64,000 nucleotides of DNA, taken from contig NZ_JAOCZP010000014.1 of NCBI RefSeq assembly GCF_025336525.1, positions 42,540-106,539 on the forward strand, read 5' to 3'. Positions within the stretch are counted from its first letter, which is position 1, and each line of letters begins with the position of its first letter. This document shows, in pieces, positions 54,834 to 64,000 of this stretch. This stretch comes from Chelativorans salis. GTDB taxonomy: Bacteria > Pseudomonadota > Alphaproteobacteria > Rhizobiales > Rhizobiaceae. The translations under genes were made by a program, and so were the position numbers. The notes under the pieces were generated by a model, which saw only the letters and a program-made list of their open reading frames with translations, had not been told where the DNA came from and did no database searches.

Positions 54834-55847
54834 TCAGGCCTCCATCACTTCGCGAATTGCGTGACTGACGCGCGCTGGGCCCGGAAAGTAGTCCCATTCC
54901 TGCGCGTGCGGATAGGGAGTGTCCCAGCCGGCAACGCGTATAGCCGGCGCCTCCAGATGGTAAAAGCAATGCTCTTGGACCAGGGCTGCAAGTTCGGCAC
55001 CGAACCCGGACGTCAGCGTCGCCTCATGAACAATCACGCAGCGACCCGTCTTCCGGACGGACGTGACGATCGTGTCGAGGTCGAGCGGCAGCAGGGTGCG
55101 CAAGTCGATCACATCAGCCTCAACGGCCGCCTCATCCGCCGCCGCTTCCGCCACATAGACCATCGTCCCGTAGGCGAGAATGGTGACGTCACTCCCCTCC
55201 CGCCGCACGGCGGCACTGCCGAGCGGCACCTTGAAGGTGCCCTGCGGGACCTCGCCGAGTTCGTGTTTTGACCATGGCGTGACGGGTCGATCGTGGTGGC
55301 CGTTGAAGGGCCCGTTGTAGAGCCGCTTCGGCTCCAGGAAGATGACCGGATCGGGATCATCGATCGCAGCGATCAGCAGGCCCTTGGCATCGTAGGGGTT
55401 GGACGGGACCACCGTCTTCAGGCCCGAGACATGCGTGAACAGTGCTTCCGGGCTCTGGCTGTGCGTTTGCCCGCCGAATATCCCACCGCCGGTGGGCATG
55501 CGGATGACGATGGGACAGGTGAACTCGCCGTTGGAGCGGTAGCGAATGCGCGCTGCTTCGGAAACGATCTGGTCATAGGCGGGATACATATAGTCGGCGA
55601 ATTGAATCTCCACGCAGGGCCGAAGGCCATATGAGGCCATGCCGATGGCGGCAGCAATGATGCCGGACTCGTTTATGGGGGTGTCGAAGCAGCGACTGGA
55701 ACCATATTTCTGCTGCAAGCCTTGCGTGCAGCGGAAGACGCCGCCGAAATAGCCAGCATCCTCGCCGAAAACGACCACATTATCGTCGCGCCCCATGGCA
55801 ACGTCCATCGCGTCCCGGATCGCCTCTATCATGGTCATGCGAGGCAT
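54834..55847 (-). CDS. bkdA2: Branched-chain 2-oxoacid dehydrogenase E1 beta
   Basis: The 337-residue beta subunit of the thiamin-dependent decarboxylase. It begins RMTMIEAIRDAMDVAMGRD and has the FGEDAGYFGGVFRCTQGLQ segment that contacts thiamin diphosphate, DTPINESGI and the IQFADYMYPAYDQIVSEAA block. Start 55847 lies four bases after the E1alpha stop. Sequence length and context (E1alpha, E2, E3) identify the branched-chain rather than pyruvate complex. Confidence 0.95.
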   Translation of the reverse strand: MPRMTMIEAIRDAMDVAMGRDDNVVVFGEDAGYFGGVFRCTQGLQQKYGSSRCFDTPINESGIIAAAIGMASYGLRPCVEIQFADYMYPAYDQIVSEAARIRYRSNGEFTCPIVIRMPTGGGIFGGQTHSQSPEALFTHVSGLKTVVPSNPYDAKGLLIAAIDDPDPVIFLEPKRLYNGPFNGHHDRPVTPWSKHELGEVPQGTFKVPLGSAAVRREGSDVTILAYGTMVYVAEAAADEAAVEADVIDLRTLLPLDLDTIVTSVRKTGRCVIVHEATLTSGFGAELAALVQEHCFYHLEAPAIRVAGWDTPYPHAQEWDYFPGPARVSHAIREVMEA

Positions 55848-55851
55848 GATC

Positions 55852-57562
<1,711 letters not shown>

Positions 57563-58033
57563 TTAGCGCGATGAGAACCTACATAGATCCTTATGCATTT
57601 CCGGTGCAGGAGCGAAATCCGTCGCGACCATTCCGATCATCCGGAATCCGGACGCCTCGTAGAAGGCGCGAGCTCGCTCGCTGGCAATGACATGTAGCGC
57701 GTGTGCGCCGAGCGCCACAGCGCGACGTTCCGCTTCGGCAAGCAACTGTGCACCCACACCCCTGCGCCATACATTGGGAGCGACAAATAAGTCTTCCAAC
57801 TCGGCTTGGAGAGCATTCTCGCCCGAAAGGACCGTGGCAAAGCCAACGATCTCTCCCGCAAGCTCGGCTACGATGACGAAGGGTACATGCGCAGCCGGGA
57901 CGTATCGCGCTTCAGGAAGCGCCAGCAACTCATCGATATGATCTCCCCATCCCAGCGATGACTGCAGCTTAAGCGGTCCGAGTTTGGACCAGTCTTCGTG
58001 GGATGCAGTACGGATGAAAATTTGAGATTCCAT
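57563..58033 (-). CDS. GNAT-family N-acetyltransferase
   Basis: The 156-residue protein has the acetyl-CoA-binding motif RRGVGAQLLAEAERRA near residues 90-105, after FVIVAELAGEIVGFATVL and LEDLFVAPNVW, and the C-terminal ASERARAFYEASGFRMIG. This is the standard single-domain GNAT fold. The acceptor substrate cannot be told. It stands alone between the BCKDH operon and a broken small gene on the same strand. Confidence 0.88.
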   Translation of the reverse strand: MESQIFIRTASHEDWSKLGPLKLQSSLGWGDHIDELLALPEARYVPAAHVPFVIVAELAGEIVGFATVLSGENALQAELEDLFVAPNVWRRGVGAQLLAEAERRAVALGAHALHVIASERARAFYEASGFRMIGMVATDFAPAPEMHKDLCRFSSR

Positions 58034-58109
58034 AGCGACACATTATCCGGGTTTCCGTCAGCTTGCACATCCAAACGAAACGGCTTTCAGGAATTAACAC
58101 GGCAAACGG

Positions 58110-58360
58110 CTCAACAGAGCCCAATACGGCTGACCAGGGCTCGCGGATCGCCCGGACCGCCATCGCCAATGCAACGAAGATGATCAGGACACCCCAGGAT
58201 CATCAACCAGTGCGCCTTGACGACCTCGTTGGCTCCGATCAATTCGCTACCGGGCTGACGGGCATGCCAGGCCCTGTCCCAGAAGACGCCCAGTACGCCG
58301 AGAACCAGGCCAGCGACGGCGATCCACAACAGTCGGCGAGCGCTGCTCCTCTGTTTTCAT
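58110..58360 (-). pseudogene. Broken small membrane-protein gene
   Basis: ATG 58360 overlaps the permease stop (ATGA) and starts KTEEQRS, but the hydrophobic stretch WIAVAGLVLGVLGVFWDRA is in the next frame, and after KAHWLMILG the natural continuation VLIIFVALAMAVRAIREPW is in a third frame. Joined together they give a plausible two-helix inner-membrane protein of about 85-90 residues. One or two small indels, or sequencing errors, have split it. A TTG at 58329 could start the middle part alone. Translational coupling to the permease gene suggests that it was once a partner of it. Confidence 0.55.
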
Positions 58361-59478
58361 GAATTCGCAACTCGTTCTTCCGCTGAATGGCGACGATCCC
58401 GCCACCATTGCCACAAAAGCGCAGCCGTGACGGCGATAGCGGCAAGGTTCAGGAAAAACACATAGTCGATCCGGAACTGCGCAAGCTGCTGCACGCTGCC
58501 GGCCTGTGGTTCGGGGATCAAGCCGAGTAGCCAGAACAGGGCGTGCATGATGATGCCTGCGCCGACGGCCGAGACGGTGAAGATCGCGGCCAGATAGGCG
58601 GCGAAGCGCCAGCCATAGTAGGTCGTGTTGATCCGCAGCGAGGGGATGACGACGAAGTCCGAATACAGGAAGGCGATGATGCCCGCGAACAGGACTCCGT
58701 TCTCCCAGAGCACGGCGGCGAGCGGACCGTTTCCCATGGAGCCGATGATCGTCAGCAGCGCCAGCACCGGTCCGAGGAGCGCATGGATGACGACGAGCAG
58801 AACGGGCGTCAGGCCCTGCGGGAAGATCGCCTGGAACACCGCGTCCGGCACGAGCACGGCGACTGCGCCGGCGACCAGGAAGCCGAACAGCAAGTCCTTC
58901 CAGACCATGTGCCACTCGCCGAAATAAGTCGTGCCGATACGGCGCCACGCCTTGCGGCTTGCCAGCTTCTCCCGCCAGGGGCGAGGCAGTCCCTCCGCCG
59001 GGTCGCCGTGCCCGGCATGTCCTGCCTCGGACGCGTCCTCCCGCGCGCGCTCGACCATGGCTTTCGGGTAGGTGAGGCGCACCGCCGCCGCCATCACGAG
59101 AACGTGCGCGATGGAGCCGACGACGACGGCCAAGGCGAACTGCCAGCCGAGAAAGATCCAGGCGAGGGCCGCGACCTGCGGTGACAGGTTGGTCGCGCCG
59201 AACAGGAACGCCATCATCGGCGTGAGCGCCGCACCCTTCACCAGCAAGGCGCGGCCGGCCGAGAGTGCGGCGAAGGAGCAGGACGAGGACGCCGGCCCGA
59301 GCACCATCGCCAACACCGTCTCCTTGAAGCCGGCGCGCCCGAGATGCCTGGCGATCACCTCGCGCGGGACCAGAACCTGGATGAGCGAGGAAAACGCATA
59401 GCCGAAGGCGAGCGCCCAGAACGCCTTCCAGAAAAGGCCGGCGCTGACGTAAAGAGTTGTGCCGACGCTTTCGATCAT
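58357..59478 (-). CDS. COG0701-type permease (DUF318/YraQ family)
   Basis: A 373-residue integral membrane protein with about eight helices in two blocks, split by a cytoplasmic loop rich in His, Glu and Gly (EDASEAGHAGHGDPAEGL). The family motifs are GPASSSCSFAALSAGRALL with LTPMMAFLFGATNLSP in the first half and GSMGNGPLAAVLWENGVLFAGIIAFLYSD in the second. Related proteins include putative Cu/Zn efflux permeases and other predicted permeases; the transported species is not proven. It is divergent from the small secreted-protein operon at 59749 onward, with 270 bases between. Confidence 0.85.
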   Translation of the reverse strand: MIESVGTTLYVSAGLFWKAFWALAFGYAFSSLIQVLVPREVIARHLGRAGFKETVLAMVLGPASSSCSFAALSAGRALLVKGAALTPMMAFLFGATNLSPQVAALAWIFLGWQFALAVVVGSIAHVLVMAAAVRLTYPKAMVERAREDASEAGHAGHGDPAEGLPRPWREKLASRKAWRRIGTTYFGEWHMVWKDLLFGFLVAGAVAVLVPDAVFQAIFPQGLTPVLLVVIHALLGPVLALLTIIGSMGNGPLAAVLWENGVLFAGIIAFLYSDFVVIPSLRINTTYYGWRFAAYLAAIFTVSAVGAGIIMHALFWLLGLIPEPQAGSVQQLAQFRIDYVFFLNLAAIAVTAALLWQWWRDRRHSAEERVANS

Positions 59479-59748
59479 GTCGCTCCTTCAATGGACCGTG
59501 AGGCCACGACGGCGCTCCCCCCCAACGGCCGGCGTGCTGCACTGTTCCGCGCGTTCGCCGCCGCCGATTTTTATGAGGTGCAGTGCAACGGCGTGCGCGA
59601 GAAGCGCGGCGTCAGCCGGAACAGCGTTACGCCGTCGCCTGACGCGCGACAGCACGGGCTCGTAGCTTCCACCCCCAATTCCCCGTGACGATCCGCCTCT
59701 CACACGCCTGATTGGAAGTCGGCGGCCAAACCTCTATATTGTCATCGC

Positions 59749-60090
59749 ATGAAGACTGTCCGTTGCCTCCTTGCCGCGCTCCTGCTCCTCGCCTTCGGGG
59801 GCGGGACCGCATTGGCTGGAATACAGCCGATGGAGACGGCCATGCCGGGGATGGAGGCCTCTGTCGATCAGGCGATGCCCGGCGGCTGCGATCACTGCGA
59901 CGACAGCGATATGGCCATCGCTGGAGCGCAGTGCACGGCACTTGGGATTTGCCTTTACGGTTTGCTTCCCGCTGCCACTGGGTTCGTCCCGCGCGCCGCT
60001 TTCTTGGCCCATGCTCACTATGCCCCGGCCATAAGCGGCCTTCACAGGGCTCCCGATCCCTTCCCTCCCAGATCTGACATCCTCGCCTAG
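59749..60090 (+). CDS. Small secreted Cys/Met/His-containing protein
   Basis: A 113-residue protein with a Sec signal (RCLLAALLLLAFGGGTALA). The mature part has a METAMPGMEAS segment, a GGCDHCDDSD motif, GAQC and GIC, and later AHAHY. CxxC plus Met and His residues suggest metal binding in the periplasm, most likely copper, given the neighbours; this is inference. No named family is recognised. A hairpin follows its stop. Confidence 0.65.
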   Translation: MKTVRCLLAALLLLAFGGGTALAGIQPMETAMPGMEASVDQAMPGGCDHCDDSDMAIAGAQCTALGICLYGLLPAATGFVPRAAFLAHAHYAPAISGLHRAPDPFPPRSDILA

Positions 60091-60123
60091 GACGGGCTGC
60101 GCCGCTCGGCGCAGTTAGCCGTC
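60091..60123 (+). terminator. Hairpin after small secreted-protein gene
   Basis: CTGCGCC (60097-60103) pairs with GGCGCAG (60108-60114) around GCTC, and an outer GACGG (60091-60095) pairs with CCGTC (60119-60123). There is no T-tract. Confidence 0.5.
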
Positions 60124-60224
60124 CTGTCGAGTCCCGGCGAGCATGCTTCCGCGTGCGCGTCCGTAATGGACCGAATCCGAAGCAGGCTTGGCCTGCGCGA
60201 GGAACAATCCAATCGGTGAGGAAG

Positions 60225-60380
60225 ATGTCTTCCGATTCATGCATGGCTCGTATCGATGCGAGCAACCCGTCCTCGCTTCAGGGTGAGGCGGCGGACACGG
60301 GCGGAGCCCGGGCCATCGCTCGTCACCGTGCGCTGCACCGCGAACGGATCGCAGCCCTCATTGCGGAGTTGCGGCAATGA
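60225..60380 (+). CDS. 51-residue small protein coupled to TlpA-like gene
   Basis: ATG 60225 follows GTGAGGAAG and its TGA overlaps the ATG of the next gene (ATGA). The sequence is hydrophilic, with an Arg/His/Ala-rich C-terminal half (ARHRALHRERIAALIAELRQ) that could be one helix. It may be a true small protein or serve to couple translation of the TlpA-like gene. No family is recognised. Confidence 0.5.
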   Translation: MSSDSCMARIDASNPSSLQGEAADTGGARAIARHRALHRERIAALIAELRQ

Positions 60381-61012
60381 GCACCATACGCGCCATGAAG
60401 CCTCGAACCGCAGCCATCCTGGCGGTCGCCGTCATCGGTGGGCTCGCCGCAGCGGGAGCGTTATGGAAATTCGCGAATTCTGACGGAAGCGAGATTGGAG
60501 CCGAGGGTTCCGGCTCGTCAATTTCCACGGCGACCCCGCAAGCCAGCGGAACTCTGGTCTTTCACGAGACGCCGCAGGTCGTGCCGGACCTCTCCTTCGT
60601 CAATCGCGACGGACGCGAGATGTCTCTGGCGGACTTCCGCGGCCAGACCGTCCTGCTCAATATCTGGGCGACGTGGTGCGTCCCGTGCCGCGAGGAGATG
60701 CCGTCGCTCGATCGGCTTCAGGCCGAGCTTGGCGGTTCCGATTTCGTGGTCGTCCCGCTGTCGATCGACAGGGGCGGCATCCCTGCAGTCGCGGCGTTCT
60801 ATCAGGAACTCGGCCTGACGAAGGTGGGCATCTATGTCGACGAGTCGGGGCGGGTCTTCAGAAAGCTGGGAGCGGTCGGGATTCCGACGACACTTCTGAT
60901 TGGTCCCGAAGGCAAGGAACTTGGCCGGCTGGTCGGTCCGGCGGAGTGGGACAGTCCTGAAATGGTCGCGCTTCTGCGTGGCCAACTGCAATCGGCCGCA
61001 AATGTCGACTGA
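60377..61012 (+). CDS. TlpA-family thioredoxin-like protein
   Basis: A 211-residue periplasmic protein anchored by one N-terminal helix (AAILAVAVIGGLAAAGALW). The thioredoxin fold starts near residue 65 and has the redox motif WCVPC (C101, C104) followed by REEMPSL, with the cis-proline in VGIPTTLLIG. TlpA proteins reduce periplasmic thiols, among others for cytochrome oxidase copper-site assembly. The Sco-like gene 1 kb downstream makes that role plausible here. Confidence 0.92.
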   Translation: MSTIRAMKPRTAAILAVAVIGGLAAAGALWKFANSDGSEIGAEGSGSSISTATPQASGTLVFHETPQVVPDLSFVNRDGREMSLADFRGQTVLLNIWATWCVPCREEMPSLDRLQAELGGSDFVVVPLSIDRGGIPAVAAFYQELGLTKVGIYVDESGRVFRKLGAVGIPTTLLIGPEGKELGRLVGPAEWDSPEMVALLRGQLQSAANVD

Positions 61013-61104
61013 ACCGTTCGAAACGAGAACCGCGGGATGATCGGGGCAAGAAATGTGCAGCGAAGATCATCCATCAAAGAACCTGGAGGAGAGAAAGACC
61101 AACC

Positions 61105-61656
61105 ATGAGCAAAACCGTAGAAGAGACGTCGCTTGGCGCGGACATATATCGATACATCCGCTATCAGCTCCGCGGCCGGCGCGGGCTGATAGCGGCGGCC
61201 GTCGCCTTGGCTATTCCCGCCCTGTGGTTTAGCTGGCCATGGCTGGTGGTGGCCGGAGTAGCGCCAATTCTGGTCACGCTCGCCCCCTGCGCCATCATGT
61301 GCGCCTTGGGCCTGTGCACGATGAGGGCCTGTTCTTCCTCGGGTGCCCAAGGCAGTTCCTGTTCGAAGGCTCAGGCTTGCGACGGAGCGCCTGCGACTTC
61401 GGTCACAGCGACGCCCCTCGAGGTGGTCGCTGCGTCGCAAACCGCCGACCAGACGACCGCACGGGAGGCCGCGAAACAGCTGCCGGCGGGAACGGACGAG
61501 CCGCTGGCCATCGCTGCTCCGTCGCAGGTCATGGAAAACGTGGTCGAAGTCGAGGTGGAGGCCGCAACCAAGGCCGCCTCCGGAAGGGCCGGACCCTCCG
61601 GCGAAGATGCCGCTCAGGAAGAAGCGGTCAACCAGGAAAAGGAGACGCTACAATGA
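61105..61656 (+). CDS. Membrane protein with Cys-rich loop, unknown function
   Basis: A 183-residue protein starting at ATG 61105 after GGAGGAGAG. One or two hydrophobic helices span residues 26-70 (LIAAAVALAIPALWFSWPWL and a following segment to LGLC). Six cysteines fall between residues 63 and 93 (APCAIMC, GLCTMRAC, SSCSKAQAC). The rest is a long Ala/Glu-rich, low-complexity tail. No family is recognised. It lies between TlpA-like and Met-rich genes and overlaps the latter by four bases, so it belongs to the same unit. Confidence 0.7.
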   Translation: MSKTVEETSLGADIYRYIRYQLRGRRGLIAAAVALAIPALWFSWPWLVVAGVAPILVTLAPCAIMCALGLCTMRACSSSGAQGSSCSKAQACDGAPATSVTATPLEVVAASQTADQTTAREAAKQLPAGTDEPLAIAAPSQVMENVVEVEVEAATKAASGRAGPSGEDAAQEEAVNQEKETLQ

Positions 61657-61943
61657 ACAGGATGTCGAAAACCGCCGTTGCGCTCGCCGTTCTAGGTCTC
61701 GCGGCGATACCGGTTGCCTTTGCGCAGGACGATACCGACAGCGGGCAGCAGCCGGCAGAGTCGCAAGACATGCAGCAAATGATGGAAGGCATGCAGGGTG
61801 ACGGCATGGGGATGATGCCCATGATGCGGATGATGTCCCAGATGAACGACATGATGAGCAACTGCAACAAGATGATGCAGGCCATGATGTCGGACATGGA
61901 CATGCAACCCGGTGACGGTGAGCAGCCCGATACGCAGAATTGA
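61653..61943 (+). CDS. Methionine-rich periplasmic protein, likely Cu(I) binder
   Basis: A 96-residue protein with a Sec signal (KTAVALAVLGLAAIPVAFAQ). The mature part of about 71 residues holds 20 methionines, with clusters such as GMGMMPMMRMMSQM and KMMQAMMSDMDM, and one Cys. Met-rich periplasmic segments bind Cu(I) or Ag(I), as in CopC/PcoE-like proteins, so a copper buffer is likely. Its ATG overlaps the previous stop. Confidence 0.8.
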   Translation: MNRMSKTAVALAVLGLAAIPVAFAQDDTDSGQQPAESQDMQQMMEGMQGDGMGMMPMMRMMSQMNDMMSNCNKMMQAMMSDMDMQPGDGEQPDTQN

Positions 61944-61946
61944 GGC

Positions 61947-61984
61947 GTGAAGCCGGGCCGGCATTGGTGCGGGCCCGGCTTCAC
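61947..61984 (+). terminator. 13-bp stem-loop between Met-rich and Sco genes
   Basis: GTGAAGCCGGGCC (61947-61959) and its exact complement (61972-61984) form a perfect stem with a 12-base loop, three bases after the stop of the Met-rich gene. No T-tract follows; it may limit read-through into the Sco gene. Confidence 0.65.
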
Positions 61985-61998
61985 CCAAGGATAGCCAG

Positions 61999-62727
61999 GT
62001 GAATACGATGCCCCTAACACGCGTGCTTGCCGCCGCGGCTCTCGCCGGCGCGATCCTTGTTCCTGCGGCGGCCATGGCCCATTCGCTGGAAGACGTGCAG
62101 CAGGATCTTTTCGAGAAGGAGAAGTATTTCGAGATCCGGGATGAGCCGGCGCCTGACTTGGCGCTTCAGGATGCCGACGGCAACCCGGTCGGCCTTAAGG
62201 ATCTGCGCGGCAAGGTCGTGGTGCTCCACTTCATCTACGCGGGCTGCCCGGATGTCTGCCCTTTGCACGCCGACCTGATCGGCGAGATCCAAGAGATGGT
62301 CAACGCATCCGCGATGAAGGACAGGGTCGAGTTCGTCACGGTCACCACGGACCCGGAGCGGGACGCGCCCAAGGTGCTCAAGGATTACGGCCCCGTTCAC
62401 GGCCTCGATCCCGAAGCGAACTGGGTCTTCCTGACAAGCGGGCCCGACCGTCCGGAGGATACGACGCGCAAGCTGGCCGAGAAGTTCGGTCACGGATTCA
62501 CGGTAAGCGAGGACGGCTACCAGGTGCACAGCGTGGTAACCCACATCATCGACCAGAACGGGCGGTGGGTGGCCAATTTCCATGGTCTCGGCTTCGAGCC
62601 AACGAACATGGTCGTCTTCATAAACGGGCTGACGAACGCGAACGTCCCCCACCACGAGCCCGAGCCATCGCTGTGGGACCGCATCCGCTCGCTCTTCGCG
62701 GCGTCGACAGAACACTCAAGCAACTGA
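61999..62727 (+). CDS. Sco1/SenC-family copper chaperone-like protein
   Basis: A 242-residue exported protein with an N-terminal signal (VLAAAALAGAILVPAAAMA). The thioredoxin-like core has the CxxxC copper motif GCPDVCP (C83, C87) and the third ligand His in GYQVHSVVTHII (H177 or H182). Sco proteins deliver copper to the CuA site of cytochrome oxidase or act as thiol oxidoreductases. The start is GTG 61999 or ATG 62008. A CxxxC-His set without a cytochrome oxidase gene nearby suggests copper handling or stress. Confidence 0.92.
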   Translation: MNTMPLTRVLAAAALAGAILVPAAAMAHSLEDVQQDLFEKEKYFEIRDEPAPDLALQDADGNPVGLKDLRGKVVVLHFIYAGCPDVCPLHADLIGEIQEMVNASAMKDRVEFVTVTTDPERDAPKVLKDYGPVHGLDPEANWVFLTSGPDRPEDTTRKLAEKFGHGFTVSEDGYQVHSVVTHIIDQNGRWVANFHGLGFEPTNMVVFINGLTNANVPHHEPEPSLWDRIRSLFAASTEHSSN

Positions 62728-62737
62728 GGAACCCCCA

Positions 62738-63613
62738 ATGAGAATACAACTGAAATCCTGGATCGCTGGAGCGGCGGTCGCGAGCCTGCTGGTGGCGGGC
62801 GTTGTCGGACTGGGAAGCCAGGCCGGCGAGCGCGTTCAACTTTCCGAAGTTTCCCACATTCACGGCATCGCGGTGGATCGGGAAGACCCTTCGCGCCTCT
62901 ATCTCGCGACCCATCATGGTGTCTGGCACACCGCCGCGGACGGCACGGCGGAGCGGATTTCCGACAACCGGAACGACTATATGGGCTTTACGCCGCATCC
63001 GGCGGAAGCCGGCGTCTTCTTCGGCAGCGGCCATCCCGTTGACGGCGGCAATATGGGGGTGATCGTCTCGCGCGACGGCGGCCACACGTGGGAGATGATG
63101 GCCAGCGGCGCCAACGGGCCGGTCGATTTTCACGCAATGGACATCAGCCAGGCTGATCCCAACGTGATGTACGGCTCCTACGGGAGCATCCAGGTCAGCC
63201 GGGACGGCGGCAAGACCTGGGAGGTCGCCGGCGCGCCGCCGGCCGACGTCTTCGCCATCGCGGCGTCTGCGGCCAATCCGGACATCGTCTATGCGGCGAC
63301 CCGGAACGGGCTCATGATTAGCCGGGACGGCGGCGGGACATGGGAGGGCGCGGGGTTTGAAGGCCGACCTGCGACCATGGTGAAAGTCGGGCCGGATGGG
63401 TCGGTCTACGCCTTCGTTCTCGGCACGGGCCTAGTCACGGCGCCCGCTGCGGCACTGGCCTGGCAGACCGTCGCCGACGATTTCGGCGAGCGGGTCCTTC
63501 TCCATCTCGCGGTTGACCCGAACGAACCACAACGCCTGTTCGCTGTCACGGACGAGAGCCGTATCCTGACCAGCACCGACGGCGGACGGAGTTGGGAAGC
63601 ACTCGCGTCATAG
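62738..63613 (+). CDS. Exported BNR-repeat beta-propeller protein (F510_1955-like)
   Basis: A 291-residue exported protein with a signal segment (WIAGAAVASLLVAGVVGLG). At least four BNR/Asp-box repeats are visible: SRDGGHTWE, SRDGGKTWE, SRDGGGTWE and STDGGRSWE, at intervals of about 45-85 residues, so it is a sialidase/sortilin-type propeller. It resembles the F510_1955 family annotated as glycosylhydrolase, but no catalytic residues can be assigned. It starts 10 bases after the Sco gene and is probably co-transcribed. Confidence 0.85.
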   Translation: MRIQLKSWIAGAAVASLLVAGVVGLGSQAGERVQLSEVSHIHGIAVDREDPSRLYLATHHGVWHTAADGTAERISDNRNDYMGFTPHPAEAGVFFGSGHPVDGGNMGVIVSRDGGHTWEMMASGANGPVDFHAMDISQADPNVMYGSYGSIQVSRDGGKTWEVAGAPPADVFAIAASAANPDIVYAATRNGLMISRDGGGTWEGAGFEGRPATMVKVGPDGSVYAFVLGTGLVTAPAAALAWQTVADDFGERVLLHLAVDPNEPQRLFAVTDESRILTSTDGGRSWEALAS

Positions 63614-63897
63614 GCCTTCAGAATGACTGCATTTGAACCGTCTGACGGTGCAAATCCGACTGGAGCTGCAGCAATTGCCAAGTCCGGAGCGCCGCCGCGA
63701 TCGTTCTCTCCGCGCTCGTGGTGCTCTTTCGTCAGCGGCGCTGCTCGTCGCGACCGGTTTCGACTTCCGCCGCTCGTCAAAGTCAATCTGGCAATACGAT
63801 CGGGAAAGGGAGGTGTTCATGTGCAATTCCTCGTGAGCAATAACCCCTTGATATCGCTGCCGAGTCGCACTTCAAAATAGGATCCACCCGCCTACAG
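63614..63897. other. Gene-free stretch before a mobile element
   Basis: Short open frames in this stretch lack a family and a ribosome site. The sequence close to 63870-63895 (CACTTCAAAATAGGATCCACC) resembles ends of insertion sequences, but is not assigned. Confidence 0.4.
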
Positions 63898-64000
63898 TGT
63901 GTGTTGCAACCAAGTTGGAATGTCCGGCTGAGCGCAAAGTTAAAATGTCATGCTCCCCTGGCACCGAAGCCAGAAGAGCCGGGCAGGGCGGAGAGCTCAA
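63898..64000. mobile_element. Probable terminus of an IS21-family element
   Basis: TTGGAATGTC (63915-63924), nine bases, then GCAAAGTTAAAATGTC (63933-63948) match the internal layout of the remnant at 51848-51955 with the same spacing. Multiple terminal repeats like these mark IS21-family ends. The element would continue beyond the window. Confidence 0.55.

Noticed and set aside
58247..59542. 431-codon minus-strand frame over the permease gene
   Set aside because: The COG0701 permease frame has membrane helices and family motifs; this one is Arg/Gly-rich with no domain.

Overview
The window is GC-rich, densely coded DNA, almost certainly from an alphaproteobacterium of the order Hyphomicrobiales (Rhizobiales), perhaps near Mesorhizobium or other Phyllobacteriaceae. 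This is an inference from the load of ABC sugar and peptide importers with FCD-type GntR regulators, a PrsD/PrsE-type secretion system beside an ExsH-like glycanase, and dispersed palindromic repeats typical of rhizobia. No rRNA, tRNA, phage or CRISPR was seen.

Layout. 1-700: 3' end of an ABC exporter and its hairpin terminator. 736-9644: an ArsR-type regulator with a large C-terminal domain, a GH51 arabinofuranosidase and a complete Opp/Dpp-family importer, probably for arabino-oligosaccharides. 9734-11709: a small lipoprotein, a PRC-barrel protein and a cold-shock protein. 11710-12284: non-coding DNA with an IS3-family relic. 12285-19371: a GntR regulator, a DenD-like dehydrogenase, an SDR and a complete CUT1 sugar importer. 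19463-24958: an RTX/GH16 glycanase with its type I exporter. 25229-29103: a heterodimeric ABC exporter. 29207-40667: a sugar island with ribokinase, RbsD/FucU mutarotase, a second CUT1 importer, FGGY kinase, M42 peptidase, BtpA/SgcQ protein and an aldo/keto reductase. 40710-41507: a methyltransferase.

41545-51831: a GntR regulator facing a class II aldolase gene, then a second Opp/Dpp importer followed by an M20 deacylase, a 2-hydroxyacid dehydrogenase and a histone-deacetylase-fold amidohydrolase. It looks like one import-and-deacylate pathway for an acylated amine or amino acid. 51848-51955 is an IS21-like miniature remnant. 52129-57084 is a branched-chain 2-oxoacid dehydrogenase operon (E1alpha, E1beta, E2, E3). 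57563-63613 holds a GNAT enzyme, a broken small membrane-protein gene, a COG0701 permease and a run of small periplasmic, cysteine- or methionine-rich, TlpA-like and Sco-like proteins that suggests copper or thiol handling. The window ends in what looks like the start of an IS21-type element.

The most notable cross-window pattern is that all four ABC importer operons carry a strong GC-rich stem-loop, without a clear U-tract, between the stop of the solute-binding protein gene and the first permease gene. The best candidates for undescribed systems are the M20/HDAC/aldolase importer locus, the M42/BtpA/FGGY sugar locus and the Sco/TlpA/Met-rich locus.
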